Source: Pseudomonas sp. UBA5706 (GTDB lineage: Bacteria > Pseudomonadota > Gammaproteobacteria > Pseudomonadales > Pseudomonadaceae). From it: 64,000 bases of DNA. The DNA is taken from the NCBI RefSeq assembly GCF_002419965.1, contig NZ_DIHC01000062.1:1-64000 (forward strand), read 5' to 3'. Of the stretch, positions 9,277 to 17,285 are shown one piece after another (within the stretch, counting starts at the first letter, position 1; the number at the start of each line of letters is the position of its first letter). Under the pieces are notes generated by a model. The model searched no databases. It had not been told where the DNA came from and saw only the letters and a program-made list of their open reading frames with translations. The translations under genes and the position numbers were made by a program.

Positions 9277-9284
9277 CGTCCTTG
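9277..9284 (-). promoter_or_regulatory. Candidate RsmA/CsrA site over the mgoC ribosome-binding site
   Basis: On the minus strand the eight bases CAAGGACG fit the CANGGANG RsmA/CsrA consensus exactly and contain the Shine-Dalgarno of mgoC. RsmA bound here would block translation. Hairpin presentation of the GGA was not established. Confidence 0.5.
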
Positions 9285-9320
9285 TGCGAGATGCAAAGAG
9301 ATCGTGGGTGGGCGAGCGGT

Positions 9321-10097
9321 TCATGCGCTCACCTCCAGCGCCGGTTCGCGCATGCTGATGCGCAGGGCATCCCACAGCCGGATACGGCTCTCGACCGCCG
9401 CGATGGCGGCCTCGTAGACTTGCTGCTCGCGTTGCTCGTCCCCATCGACCAGTCGTGCAAGCAACGATTCGGCAGCCGGGCCGTGGTCTTCCGAATCCAC
9501 TTCAATGTGCCGCTCCAGGTAGTAGCGGAACGTCGGTGCCTGGTTGGCGGTGATGCCCCAGTCGTCGAGGATGCTTTGGAACATCTGTGGGATGACGCTT
9601 TCCCGGCCGTGCAGAAAAGCTGCGGCCACACTGTGGGCAGGGGCGTTGAGCGCGATATCGAGCGTGTCGCGAACGAAGCTGGCTTCGGCTTTGCCGGCGT
9701 TTACGCGGTGGAGCGCAGCTGCGTAATGGACCCCCTCTTTTTGCAGCTCGACGAAGTGCTCGATGCGCGCGGTACTGGCGCCGACCTCGCGCATGGCGTC
9801 CAGGTACAGTTCAAAATGGCTGTAGTGGCCATGATCCAGACGGTCGTCGGTTTCCTCACCCAGCACGATCTCGTTGATCAGGCGCGCGGCCTTTGGATCG
9901 TTGGGCGGCAACCACGGAAGCCGGGTGCACGTCAGTTCCTGTTGCAGGCGTTTGGTCAGCGACATGAAGTCCCATACCGCGAAGACGTGCGCCTCCATGA
10001 AACGTCGCAACACCTCCAGTGAATCAATCTCAGAGAATATCGGGTGAGTGCTTAGTTCGGACTTCTTACGGTTCAGTAGTTGTTTTTTAATGTTCAT
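9321..10097 (-). CDS. mgoB: MgoB/PvfA-like DUF3050 haem-oxygenase-like oxidase
   Basis: Protein of 258 residues of the DUF3050 family, now grouped with haem-oxygenase-like di-iron oxidases. Typical stretches are [36 protein letters not shown] (17-52), [29 protein letters not shown] (74-102) and, near the C-terminus, [20 protein letters not shown], each rich in His/Asp/Glu that can bind metal. First gene of mgoBCAD/pvfABCD. In relatives it works with MgoC on the N-N or N-O chemistry of the signal molecule. The ATG at 10097 has AAGGAA six bases upstream, while the GTG two codons earlier has no spacing, so the ATG is used. A long AT-rich leader precedes it. Confidence 0.9.
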   Translation of the reverse strand: MNIKKQLLNRKKSELSTHPIFSEIDSLEVLRRFMEAHVFAVWDFMSLTKRLQQELTCTRLPWLPPNDPKAARLINEIVLGEETDDRLDHGHYSHFELYLDAMREVGASTARIEHFVELQKEGVHYAAALHRVNAGKAEASFVRDTLDIALNAPAHSVAAAFLHGRESVIPQMFQSILDDWGITANQAPTFRYYLERHIEVDSEDHGPAAESLLARLVDGDEQREQQVYEAAIAAVESRIRLWDALRISMREPALEVSA

Positions 10098-10102
10098 CTT
10101 CA

Positions 10103-10110
10103 CTTCCTTG
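10103..10110 (-). promoter_or_regulatory. Candidate RsmA/CsrA site over the mgoB ribosome-binding site
   Basis: The minus strand reads CAAGGAAG, an exact match to CANGGANG, and overlaps the Shine-Dalgarno of the first operon gene. Mangotoxin genes are known to depend on GacS/GacA in P. syringae, which acts through RsmA-type repressors, so this position is meaningful. Confidence 0.55.
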
Positions 10111-11042
10111 AGGTGAGTAAGTGCACGGCGAAACCGCGTTGTTCGTTACATTCCGTCAGCGAAAACGTGGACGAAGTGACGAAGCCTTGATAAGGCAAAT
10201 AGAAATAACGAACGGCGCTAAGTGTCAGCGGGTGCATCGTTTTGTAGTAGTAAGTGTTATGCGCCGGTACTGGCGGAGCGGCGGCTCTGCCTTGGCTAAG
10301 CCCTCTGCTCACAGGGTTTTTGGGAGAGTCCCAGCGGCGACGAGAAAACGTTAAAGCACTTTTTAATGGAAGGGCAAATACTTTTTAATAATTTTTTATC
10401 TCTATAAAAGTTGAGCGCGAAGTGTGCTTATAAAACTTTAGTGGAAAGTTTTATTTGGATGAGAGCAACCCTTCCGGCTCTGTAGAGTCAGAATCAGTAA
10501 TAATGAACGAATGCCTCGTTCAGAGTTGCGCGTTAACCGAATAATCAATTAGGAAGTTTTTTTGCGGGCGACGTTGTTAGGTTCCCTTATCACGTCCTAG
10601 CCCTGGCACAGCTCCTTTGGTTGCTCCATGAAAATTTGCGGAACCGACTGCAGGCGAGTTCGTTACCTGAGTTTGCCTGAAACACAGCCAGGCGCTGCGT
10701 TAGCGCGCAGAGAAATCGCGGCCAGGAGTGAGCCAAGGCCGGGGCGAAGCGGGGGTTCAAGCAAGGGGGGCTTGGTTGCGGGGGGGGGCTGTAGCAGGGC
10801 GCCTTCCCTACGCTGGCGATCTCCAGTAAGTCACCCTCGGCAAGCCGAACTGCGACAGCAGAAGAGGGTGTTCAACGTTGACGCGCATCAACGGCCAGCA
10901 GCCCCAGAAGGGAGTGATGATGCGCAGCTGGCGCCAGCACTGCCGTGTGAGGACGTCGTGATTGCCACGGACGTCGATCGAACGGCAGGCGCATGCAGCG
11001 CGAAGGTGGACCGTGGGCAGTAACTGCCACGATCCTTGCGCC
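10104..11042. other. Long intergenic region with the mgo promoter
   Basis: About 940 bp without a believable gene. The part nearest mgoB (roughly 10350-10560) is strikingly AT-rich compared with its surroundings and holds the inverted repeat at 10431-10453, so the mgo promoter is most likely there, giving a leader of some 250-350 nt. The part from about 10600 to 11042 is GC-rich, contains a run of nine G (10780-10788) and open frames of low-complexity Arg/Gly/Ala composition that do not look like protein. No -10/-35 pair was assigned with confidence. Confidence 0.5.
10431..10453. promoter_or_regulatory. Perfect inverted repeat upstream of mgoB
   Basis: Arms TAAAACTTT (10431-10439) and AAAGTTTTA (10445-10453) are exact reverse complements separated by five bases. 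It lies about 335 bp upstream of the mgoB start within the AT-rich block. Shape and place suggest a dimeric regulator's operator; the regulator is unknown. There is no T tract, so it is not read as a terminator. Confidence 0.5.
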
Positions 11043-11786
11043 TTATTGAACGAGGGCGCGCTTCCTTGACGACCTGGCGGTGTTGGCGGCTTGCGCTGGG
11101 CGGCTGTTGAGGTAGTGGTTGATGGCTTCGACACCGCGATTCAAGTGGTATGCAAGCGCGCCGACGGTGGACTCGATATCGCCAGCCTCGGCCATCCGCA
11201 GCAACTCCAGGTGGTCGTGCTGCGACACCTCACCCAGTTCCATGTGCTTGAGGTTGAAGCGCAGGAAGCGCTCTTCTTCGTTCAAACCATCTTCGACCAG
11301 TTTGAGCAGGCGCTTGTTGGGTGCTTGGGAATAAAGCGTCATGTGGAACAGCCGGTTGAGCGTGCCGATGTTCGTGTAGTCGGTTTCAGTCTCCAACTGC
11401 TCGATATAGCCCCGAGCGGTAGCGATGTCCTGGGCAGTGAGCAGCGGGATCGACTGACGCAGCGCCTCGGACTCCAGCAGGATGCGTAATGCGTACGCAT
11501 CGGTTGCATCTTCGTTGATCAGCGGCGCAACCACTGCACCCTTGTGGGTTTCCACACGCAGCAGCGATTGAGCCTCAAGCTGGCGCAAGGCTTCGCGCAC
11601 CGGCATGCGGCTGACGCCGAACAGCGTGGCCAGCTCCTGCTGGCGCAGCGCGATCCCTGCCGGGAGTCGGCCATCGAGGATCGCGCTGCGCAATTTCTCT
11701 TCAATAACGGCACGCGCCATATGCGCGGGCGGCTGTTCATTCCCTAGAATTTCCCGGAGAAATTGCTCTTTCTCTGTCCTGCGCAT
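11043..11786 (-). CDS. GntR-family transcriptional regulator with FCD domain
   Basis: Regulator of 247 residues. The N-terminal winged helix-turn-helix is AVIEEKLRSAILDGRLPAGIALRQQELATLFGVSRMPVREALRQLEAQSLLRVETHKGAVVAPL. The C-terminal all-helical FCD ligand domain shows YALRILLESEALRQSIPLLT, RLFHMTLYSQAPNKRLLKLVEDGLNEEERFLRF and the metal-type QHDHLELLRMAEAGD. The ATG at 11786 is used because GAAGAAG stands upstream and the longer GTG reading (11843) would cross the palindrome at 11813-11824. FCD regulators usually sense small organic acids or amino acids and control nearby catabolic genes. No obvious target operon adjoins, and a link to mgo is possible but unproven. Confidence 0.88.
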   Translation of the reverse strand: MRRTEKEQFLREILGNEQPPAHMARAVIEEKLRSAILDGRLPAGIALRQQELATLFGVSRMPVREALRQLEAQSLLRVETHKGAVVAPLINEDATDAYALRILLESEALRQSIPLLTAQDIATARGYIEQLETETDYTNIGTLNRLFHMTLYSQAPNKRLLKLVEDGLNEEERFLRFNLKHMELGEVSQHDHLELLRMAEAGDIESTVGALAYHLNRGVEAINHYLNSRPAQAANTARSSRKRALVQ

Positions 11787-11812
11787 CGTTGCTTCTTCTT
11801 CACTGATCAGGT

Positions 11813-11824
11813 ATTGGATCCAAT
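11813..11824. promoter_or_regulatory. Palindromic operator candidate, GntR autoregulation
   Basis: ATTGGATCCAAT is a perfect 12-bp palindrome 27 bp upstream of the GntR gene start. FCD-type GntR proteins often bind short palindromes of this kind near their own promoters, so autoregulation is the likely use. Confidence 0.55.
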
Positions 11825-11843
11825 GGAACACTAGTGGCCTCAC

Positions 11844-12307
11844 CCTACCTTGTCAAACTTTGCAATACCTCTTGACCGGGGGCGGCGGACCGCATTCTAC
11901 AAGGCTTTATGGCATTCATGCGCGTGCTGTGAGCGATCTTCTGATCGACAAAAGACGTCGGAAAACGCTCGTCTGAACACGGTATTTCGACCTGCACATC
12001 GACAGACTCTCGAAGCCGTTAAGGACGCCGCTCAATGATCGCCAGATGCCAGTATTTTGCTCGGTCCCTGGCTCACGAGCGAGTACCTCCGGTCGCGCGC
12101 CATGGGATGCCTGTATTTGCGACCGACTGGGCTGCTTAAGGCGACGTGGATGCCCCCAAGAACGGAGGCGGTGTGGCACTTAGCAATTCTGGAACAAGAG
12201 AGGGAAATGGAGACGCATGGGCAACGCTGTAGGCGTCCAGCTTTCCGGCCGCAGCGATCAAAAAGCCTGCCGCCGGCAAGCCGGACTGCTACAGATCACG
12301 GGGTGCG
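11844..12307. other. Gene-free intergenic stretch
   Basis: Between the GntR regulator and the aldo/keto reductase (both minus strand) there are about 460 bp with only short frames of unnatural composition. It should hold the GntR promoter at its left end. Nothing else was recognised. Confidence 0.4.
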
Positions 12308-13312
12308 TCAGCTATAACGGCCGCTCACGAAATGCTGCACATCGTTGAATCCCGGCGTCGATGCGTGGCCTGGGGTCACCAGCGAGTCGATGAACGCCTC
12401 GTCTTCGGCCGTAATCCTTACGCTCAGCGCCTTGGTGTAGCTGTCCCATTGCTGTTCGGTGCGCGGGCCGACGATGGCCGAGGTCACGGCCTGATTGTTC
12501 AGCACCCAGGCAATGGCGAATTCCACCAGCCCGACGCCTTTGTCCTGCGTGTACTGCTGCAGCTTCTGCGCAATATGCAGCGACTCCGCGCGCCATTCGG
12601 TTTCCAGAATCCGCTTGTCCTGACGCCCCGCCCGGCTGCCGCTGTCCGGTGTGACGTCCGGTGCGTACTTGCCGCTGAGCACGCCGCGCGCCAGCGGGCT
12701 GTAAGGCACCACGCCCAAGCCGTAGAACCGGGCGGCGGTGATCTGCTCCAGCTCCGCCTGACGGTTGACGATGTTGTACAGCGGCTGGCTGATCACCGGT
12801 TTGTCGACGCCCAGACGCTCGGCGACGTTGACCACTTCAGCGATACGCCAGCCTCGGAAATTGGACACGCCCCAGTAGCGGATCTTGCCTTGGCGAATCA
12901 GGTCGCCAATGGCCGAAACGGTCACCTCCAGCGGCGTGCTGTGGTCTTCCTTGTGCAGGTAATGGATGTCGATGTAATCGGTGTCGAGACGACGCAGGCT
13001 GGATTCGATTTCGTTGAAGATGTGCTTGCGGCTCAACCCGCTGGTGTTCGGCGCAGTATTACCGGAACCGCTGCCGACCTTGGTCGCCAGCACCCATTCG
13101 CTGCGGCGCGAGGCGATGGCCTCACCGACGATTTCTTCGGAACGACCGGCGTTGTAGACGTTGGCGGTGTCGATGAAATTCACCCCTTCGTCCCAGGCCT
13201 TGTCGATGATGCGCAGCGACTCTTCGGTGCTGGTCTGCACGCCAAACATCATGGAGCCCAGCGTCAGCGTTGAAACCTTAAGGCCGGATTGGCCAAGAAT
13301 GCGGTGATTCAT
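12308..13312 (-). CDS. Aldo/keto reductase
   Basis: NADPH-dependent oxidoreductase of 334 residues with a TIM-barrel. The catalytic tetrad is readable as Asp and Tyr in FIDTANVYNAGRSEEIVGEAI, Lys in WVLATKVGSGSG and His in IDIHYLHKEDHSTPLE. A cofactor-binding signature ISQPLYNIVNR...GLGVVPYSPLARGVLSGKY follows. It resembles the YajO/Tas and Kv-beta-like group that reduces varied aldehydes and ketones. An AGGA site stands nine bases before the ATG. It stands alone, with no partner gene to point to a substrate. Confidence 0.92.
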   Translation of the reverse strand: MNHRILGQSGLKVSTLTLGSMMFGVQTSTEESLRIIDKAWDEGVNFIDTANVYNAGRSEEIVGEAIASRRSEWVLATKVGSGSGNTAPNTSGLSRKHIFNEIESSLRRLDTDYIDIHYLHKEDHSTPLEVTVSAIGDLIRQGKIRYWGVSNFRGWRIAEVVNVAERLGVDKPVISQPLYNIVNRQAELEQITAARFYGLGVVPYSPLARGVLSGKYAPDVTPDSGSRAGRQDKRILETEWRAESLHIAQKLQQYTQDKGVGLVEFAIAWVLNNQAVTSAIVGPRTEQQWDSYTKALSVRITAEDEAFIDSLVTPGHASTPGFNDVQHFVSGRYS

Positions 13313-13619
13313 TGCTCGATATCCTGTTCGTCAGGGAAATGGAAATCAGAACAGTCTGTGCAGGCTTGCAAGAGGTCTCGTAAAGGCCGTTCAGACCGAC
13401 AGCTCCAGGCCGGACATACTCGCCTGTTTATGCCGGACTTGAAAAGTAACAATTGGCCGGCTCTGCATGCGCGCGTGCTGGGCACTACACGCTACGCGTC
13501 TGTCATGTCGGGAGTCGGCCGGTACAAGACGTTTCGGGGGAATATGTCGGCACCTCTTCGCGGAGATCTTAGCTCCCGACACCCTTGTTCCAAGGGCCAG
13601 CAAGGACAGACGCCGCAGG
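13313..13619. other. Intergenic stretch before the BRO-N pseudogene
   Basis: About 300 bp holding the aldo/keto reductase promoter on its left side. I see no gene, repeat or terminator, and no convincing start codon for the BRO-N frame that begins at its right end. Confidence 0.35.
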
Positions 13620-14046
13620 GAATCGCATTACCAACCCGTCGTTTTCACCCGCCACGAACTCAGGCTTCACCCACCGATTTTCGAGCGCCAAGCCTGGTGC
13701 TGCCTGTGCGACCTTGGGCATTTTTTTCGAAGAGCGCATCACCCGCAAACTCGCCCCCGACCAGCGCCGTTACGTGCCGCTGCGCTATTACGGCGAAATC
13801 GAAGACGTGCTGATAGTCAGCGAATCCGCCACTTACGCGCTGCTGATTTGTCCCGGTCACGCCAGCCACGACCCGATTCGCAAATGGCTGACCTGTCAGG
13901 TTCTGCCTGTGCTGCGTGATCAACACGTGCCAGCGTTCAACAATGCGCCAGCGCCGGGATTGCTGGAGTGGCAGCGCGGGACGTTAAGCGTGCTGCATTG
14001 GCAGGATGAACCGTGGATTCGTCTGCGAGACATGCCGCGCCTGTAG
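13620..14046 (+). pseudogene. BRO-N-domain protein, frameshifted in a T homopolymer
   Basis: The first frame gives YQPVVFTRHELRLHPPIFERQAWCCLCDLGHFF up to about 13727. A different frame continues as EERITRKLAPDQRRYVPLRYYGEIEDVLIVSESATYALLI and PIRKWLTCQVLPVLRD to the stop at 14046. Joined, the two halves make a normal Bro-N protein of the kind seen singly or in tandem in Pseudomonas, often phage-derived. The break lies in seven T residues (13721-13727): six would restore DLGHFFEERITRKL. No ATG opens the first frame, so the 5' end may also be damaged. The function of these proteins is not established. A sequencing error in the homopolymer is the main alternative to true inactivation. Confidence 0.75.
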
Positions 14047-14127
14047 CAGCCGGGGCACAAGGTTGACTGGCGGGCCAGGCTCACCGGAACGCTCAGAGGT
14101 GCATGACGTTCACTGGAGTCGGCGCCC

Positions 14128-15312
14128 TTACAGGGTGATATCCGTATGCGTCAGCTTGGCGTGGCGTCCAGCGAAAAAGCACAGTGTCCCACCCACGGCG
14201 GTCAGGCCAGCCAGTACATAAAACATCGTCGGTGCGGGTGAGTTGATCAATAAATAACCACAAATCACCGGGCTTAATGCGCCACCGAACGCCGCCAGAT
14301 TCTGCGCGCCCAGGTAGCTGCCGCGCAGGCGTTCCGGGGCAATGGTGTCGACGAACAAATACTCGGCGGGGTAGATGATCATCTCGCCCAAGGTAAACAC
14401 GAACATCGCCGCGCACCAGGCCAGGGTGGTCTGGGCAAAACTGAAGCCGAACAGGCCGATGACGAACAGCGCGGTGCCCAGGCAAATCCAGTAGGGCAAT
14501 TGCTCGCGCTTTAGGAAGCGGCCGATCTGGTACTGCATCAGGATCACGGTGAGTGCATTGCAGGCCAGCACCGCCGAGAGGGTTTTCAGCGCCTGTTCTG
14601 CGCTGTGGGTGACCAGCAGAAATTGCGAGAGGTACAGCGTGTAGCGACCATGCACGACCGTGCTCAACAAGCTGCCGCCGGTGAACAGAATCAGGCTGCG
14701 GTCGTTCTTGAGCGTGGCGAGGGTGTCGAGAAAACTGCGTGGCTGGTTCTCGCGACTGGCCATGGTCGGCGGAATGCCGATCATCAAAAACATGCTGCCA
14801 AAGGCGATGGCGCTGGCGATCAAAAACGGCGCGAGCGGCAGCTGCCCGGCAATCAGCACGCCCAGCATGGGGCCGGTGGCATAGCCGATGTTGGTCAGGG
14901 TGTAGCGCAGGGAAAATACCTTGGCGCGTTGGCCGATGGGCAGGTTCTCGCTGATGATCGCCTTGGAGCCGATCAGGAACAGCGCCGAAGCGGTTTCGGT
15001 GATCACCAGGGTCAGGGTGGTCAGGTAAACGTTGTGGGCGAGGGTCAGCAGGGTGAAACCGACGGCACTGGACAGCATCGCCAGAATCAGCAGCTTGCGC
15101 TTCTCCAGCCGGTCGATGATGTAGCCGCCATACAGCCCCAGCAGCGTGGCCAGAAATACCGCGATGCCCATCAATAGCCCGACATCCTGCTGGTTCAGGC
15201 CCAGCTTGGTGCTCAGGAACAGTGTGAGTAATGGGCTGGTCATCGCCCGGCTCATGACGATGGTCAGCGAACAGACCATCAGGCGGCGGATGACGAGGGA
15301 GTAGGTGGCCAC
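14128..15312 (-). CDS. MFS transporter (12 transmembrane segments)
   Basis: Major facilitator protein of 394 residues with evenly spaced hydrophobic segments. A DHA-type motif A-like loop follows TM2 (GLYGGYIIDRLEKRKLLI), and the TM5 region reads SLRYTLTNIGYATGPMLGVLIAG, typical of MdtH/multidrug-efflux-like drug:H+ antiporters. The substrate cannot be told. The start is uncertain: a GTG at 15312 (reading VATYSLVIRRLMVCS) is preferred. The TTG at 15378 lies inside a repeated intergenic element and is rejected. The ATG at 15279 is possible. It sits alone between the BRO-N remnant and an amino-acid ABC transporter. Confidence 0.88.
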   Translation of the reverse strand: MATYSLVIRRLMVCSLTIVMSRAMTSPLLTLFLSTKLGLNQQDVGLLMGIAVFLATLLGLYGGYIIDRLEKRKLLILAMLSSAVGFTLLTLAHNVYLTTLTLVITETASALFLIGSKAIISENLPIGQRAKVFSLRYTLTNIGYATGPMLGVLIAGQLPLAPFLIASAIAFGSMFLMIGIPPTMASRENQPRSFLDTLATLKNDRSLILFTGGSLLSTVVHGRYTLYLSQFLLVTHSAEQALKTLSAVLACNALTVILMQYQIGRFLKREQLPYWICLGTALFVIGLFGFSFAQTTLAWCAAMFVFTLGEMIIYPAEYLFVDTIAPERLRGSYLGAQNLAAFGGALSPVICGYLLINSPAPTMFYVLAGLTAVGGTLCFFAGRHAKLTHTDITL

Positions 15313-15348
15313 TGTTGTCGTGATGTCCTGTATTCGGCACAAAACCCT

Positions 15349-15497
15349 TGTAGGAGCGTTCGCATCCCTTCGGCCCAACGCACTCCCCGTGGGAGACGCC
15401 GGAGGTTACGACGGCAGCGAACGCGATCTTTCACACTACTCACCACCGCCTGGCCCATCGCCTTCGCCACTGTCGCACAACTCCAGCAGCTCCTACA
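15349..15497. repeat. REP-like inverted pair
   Basis: TGTAGGAGC (15349-15357) and its exact reverse complement GCTCCTACA (15489-15497) face each other across about 130 bp. GTAGGAGC-type cores are the hallmark of the abundant extragenic palindromes of Pseudomonas, so this and the direct repeats mark a REP-type region. Confidence 0.5.
15362..15422. repeat. Intergenic direct repeat, copy A
   Basis: About 61 bp that recur with roughly 10 differences at 15540-15601. The right part, GAGGTTACGACGGCAGCGAA, is identical in both. The copies lie in the same orientation between the MFS and ABC-transporter genes. Confidence 0.7.
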
Positions 15498-15539
15498 GGT
15501 TTCAGGGCCGTTCGCACCTACACAGATTCAGCGGTGTGT

Positions 15540-15601
15540 GCATCTCTTTGGCTCAACACAATCCCCTGTGAGAGACGCCAGAGGTTACGACGGCAGCGAA
15601 C
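15540..15601. repeat. Intergenic direct repeat, copy B
   Basis: Second copy of the element at 15362-15422, in the same orientation. It is one base longer and ends in the identical GACGGCAGCGAAC. Confidence 0.7.
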
Positions 15602-15655
15602 CCGGAAGACCAGCCGCCGCCAGCGCACCTGACCCGGCGCGTTCGCATGCCGCGC

Positions 15656-16477
15656 TTACTTCCCTTGATCCATCCCGACCTTGGTCACGGCACCTTGCTC
15701 CAGCTCCCACTTCTTGAGGATCTTGCCGTAGGTGCCGTCATCCACCATGCCCTGCATCGCTTCCTGAAGCGCCTTGGCCAGTTCCTGGTTGGACTTGCTC
15801 ACGCCAAGCCCGGTGAATTGTTTGGAGATCGCCAGGCCAATCGGCTTGTAGGTGTCTTTCTCCTGCGACATCAGGTACGGAATGGTCTCGCTGCCCTGCA
15901 TGGCTGCATCCAGACGCCCCTGACGCAATTGCGCGCGGGCGTCGGCCGAGCCTTCGGAGCCGGTGACGATGATGGCCGGTTTACCCGCCGCTTCGCAGTT
16001 CGCCTTGCTCCAGGCAGCAATTTCCGCAGGCCAGGTGGTGCGGCGGCTGGTGCCGACTTTCTTGCCGCACAGGTCGGTCAGTTCATTAAGTTCGGTGTTC
16101 TTGGTCAGCGTGTACAGTTGCGGGCCGCTGGCGAAGTAATCGATGAACGTCACCGACTTTTGCCGCTCGGTAGTGTCGGTCATGCCCGACAGAATGATGT
16201 CGAAACGCTTGGTCACCAGGCCGCTGACCATCTGCTCGAACGCGGTTTCCTGCCATATGATTTTCACGCCCAGACGCTCGGCCAGCGCATTGCCCAGATC
16301 GACATCAAGGCCCGTCAGGGTGTTGGTGCTGGTGTCCTTGAAATCCATCGGCGGGTAGTTCGGCACGATGGCCGCAGTGATTTGGCCTTTTTCCTTGAGG
16401 CTGGGGGGCACCTCGGCGTAGGCCGAAGCGCAGGACATCAGGCCAGCGAGCAAGGTGGGGAGGAGCATTTTTTTCAT
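15656..16477 (-). CDS. Polar amino-acid ABC transporter, periplasmic binding protein
   Basis: Family 3 solute-binding protein of 273 residues. A Sec signal peptide (MKKMLLPTLLAGLMSCASAYA, cut after AYA) is followed by the usual lobe pattern: ITAAIVPNYPPMDFKD, LTGLDVDLGNALAERLGVKIIW, FDIILSGMTDTTERQKSVTFIDYF, GKKVGTSRRTTW, and a C-terminal GLGVSKSNQELAKALQEAMQGMVDDGTYGKILKKW. It captures a polar or charged amino acid or opine-like ligand for the permease and ATPase encoded just upstream on the same strand. The exact ligand is not predictable here. Confidence 0.93.
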   Translation of the reverse strand: MKKMLLPTLLAGLMSCASAYAEVPPSLKEKGQITAAIVPNYPPMDFKDTSTNTLTGLDVDLGNALAERLGVKIIWQETAFEQMVSGLVTKRFDIILSGMTDTTERQKSVTFIDYFASGPQLYTLTKNTELNELTDLCGKKVGTSRRTTWPAEIAAWSKANCEAAGKPAIIVTGSEGSADARAQLRQGRLDAAMQGSETIPYLMSQEKDTYKPIGLAISKQFTGLGVSKSNQELAKALQEAMQGMVDDGTYGKILKKWELEQGAVTKVGMDQGK

Positions 16478-16499
16478 GGTCGTTCTCGTTTGTTCTGGT

Positions 16500-17264
16500 T
16501 TAAGTGCGAACGGCAGAAATGAAGCTTTGGGTTCTCGGGTTTTGTGGACTTATTAGAATGTCTTCCGGGCTGCCGGCCTCCACAATCTGGCCGCCGTCCA
16601 TGAACACCATGCGGTTGGACACTTCGCGCGCGAAGCCCAGCTCATGGGTCACAACGATCATGGTCATGCCGGAGTGCGCAAGATCACGCATCACCGACAA
16701 CACTTCGCCCACCAACTCCGGGTCGAGGGCGGAAGTGGGTTCATCGAACAGCATCAGCTTGGGCCGCATCGCCAGTGCGCGGGCAATCGCCACGCGCTGT
16801 TGCTGGCCGCCGGACAACTCGACGGGATAGGAATGGCGCTTGTCTGCCAGACCAACGCGGGCCAGCAGCTCGACGGCCTCTTCGTTGGCCTCTTTGGGCG
16901 AACGCTTGAGGACCTGAATCGGCCCTTCGATGACGTTTTGCAGCGCGGTCATGTGCGGGAACAGATTGAAGCGCTGGAACACCATGCCGGTGCTCAGACG
17001 CTGGCGGGCAATCTGCGCGTCGTTGAGTTCGTGCAGCTTGTTGCCCACGATGCGATAACCCACCAGTTCACCATCGACCCACAGCCCGCCCTTATCGATC
17101 TTTTCCAACTGATTGACGCAGCGCAGCAGGGTACTCTTGCCCGAACCCGACGGGCCGATGATGCACAGCACTTCGCCCTGTTCGACCTCGATGCTGACGT
17201 CCTTGAGGGCGTGAAACTGGTCGTAGTATTTGTTCAGGCCGACAGCTTTAACGATGCTTCTCAT
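16500..17264 (-). CDS. Polar amino-acid ABC transporter, ATP-binding protein (GlnQ/HisP type)
   Basis: ATPase of 254 residues powering uptake at the inner membrane. Walker A is GPSGSGKST, the Q-loop lies in [15 protein letters not shown], the ABC signature is [15 protein letters not shown], Walker B is [13 protein letters not shown] and the switch histidine is in VVTHELGF. Length and all motifs are normal. It lies between the permease gene (21 nt upstream) and the binding-protein gene (22 nt downstream), so the three are one operon. Confidence 0.95.
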   Translation of the reverse strand: MRSIVKAVGLNKYYDQFHALKDVSIEVEQGEVLCIIGPSGSGKSTLLRCVNQLEKIDKGGLWVDGELVGYRIVGNKLHELNDAQIARQRLSTGMVFQRFNLFPHMTALQNVIEGPIQVLKRSPKEANEEAVELLARVGLADKRHSYPVELSGGQQQRVAIARALAMRPKLMLFDEPTSALDPELVGEVLSVMRDLAHSGMTMIVVTHELGFAREVSNRMVFMDGGQIVEAGSPEDILISPQNPRTQSFISAVRT

Positions 17265-17285
17265 GCTTGTTCTCCTGGGCCTGAC

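Noticed and set aside
10780..10788. Run of nine G as a possible phase-variation tract
   Set aside because: It lies in no credible gene and not between a promoter and a start that could be identified.
10628..11023. 131-codon frame in the mgo upstream region
   Set aside because: Arg/Ala/Gly-rich low-complexity sequence without motif or ribosome-binding site; the opposite frame at 10808-11134 is equally meaningless.
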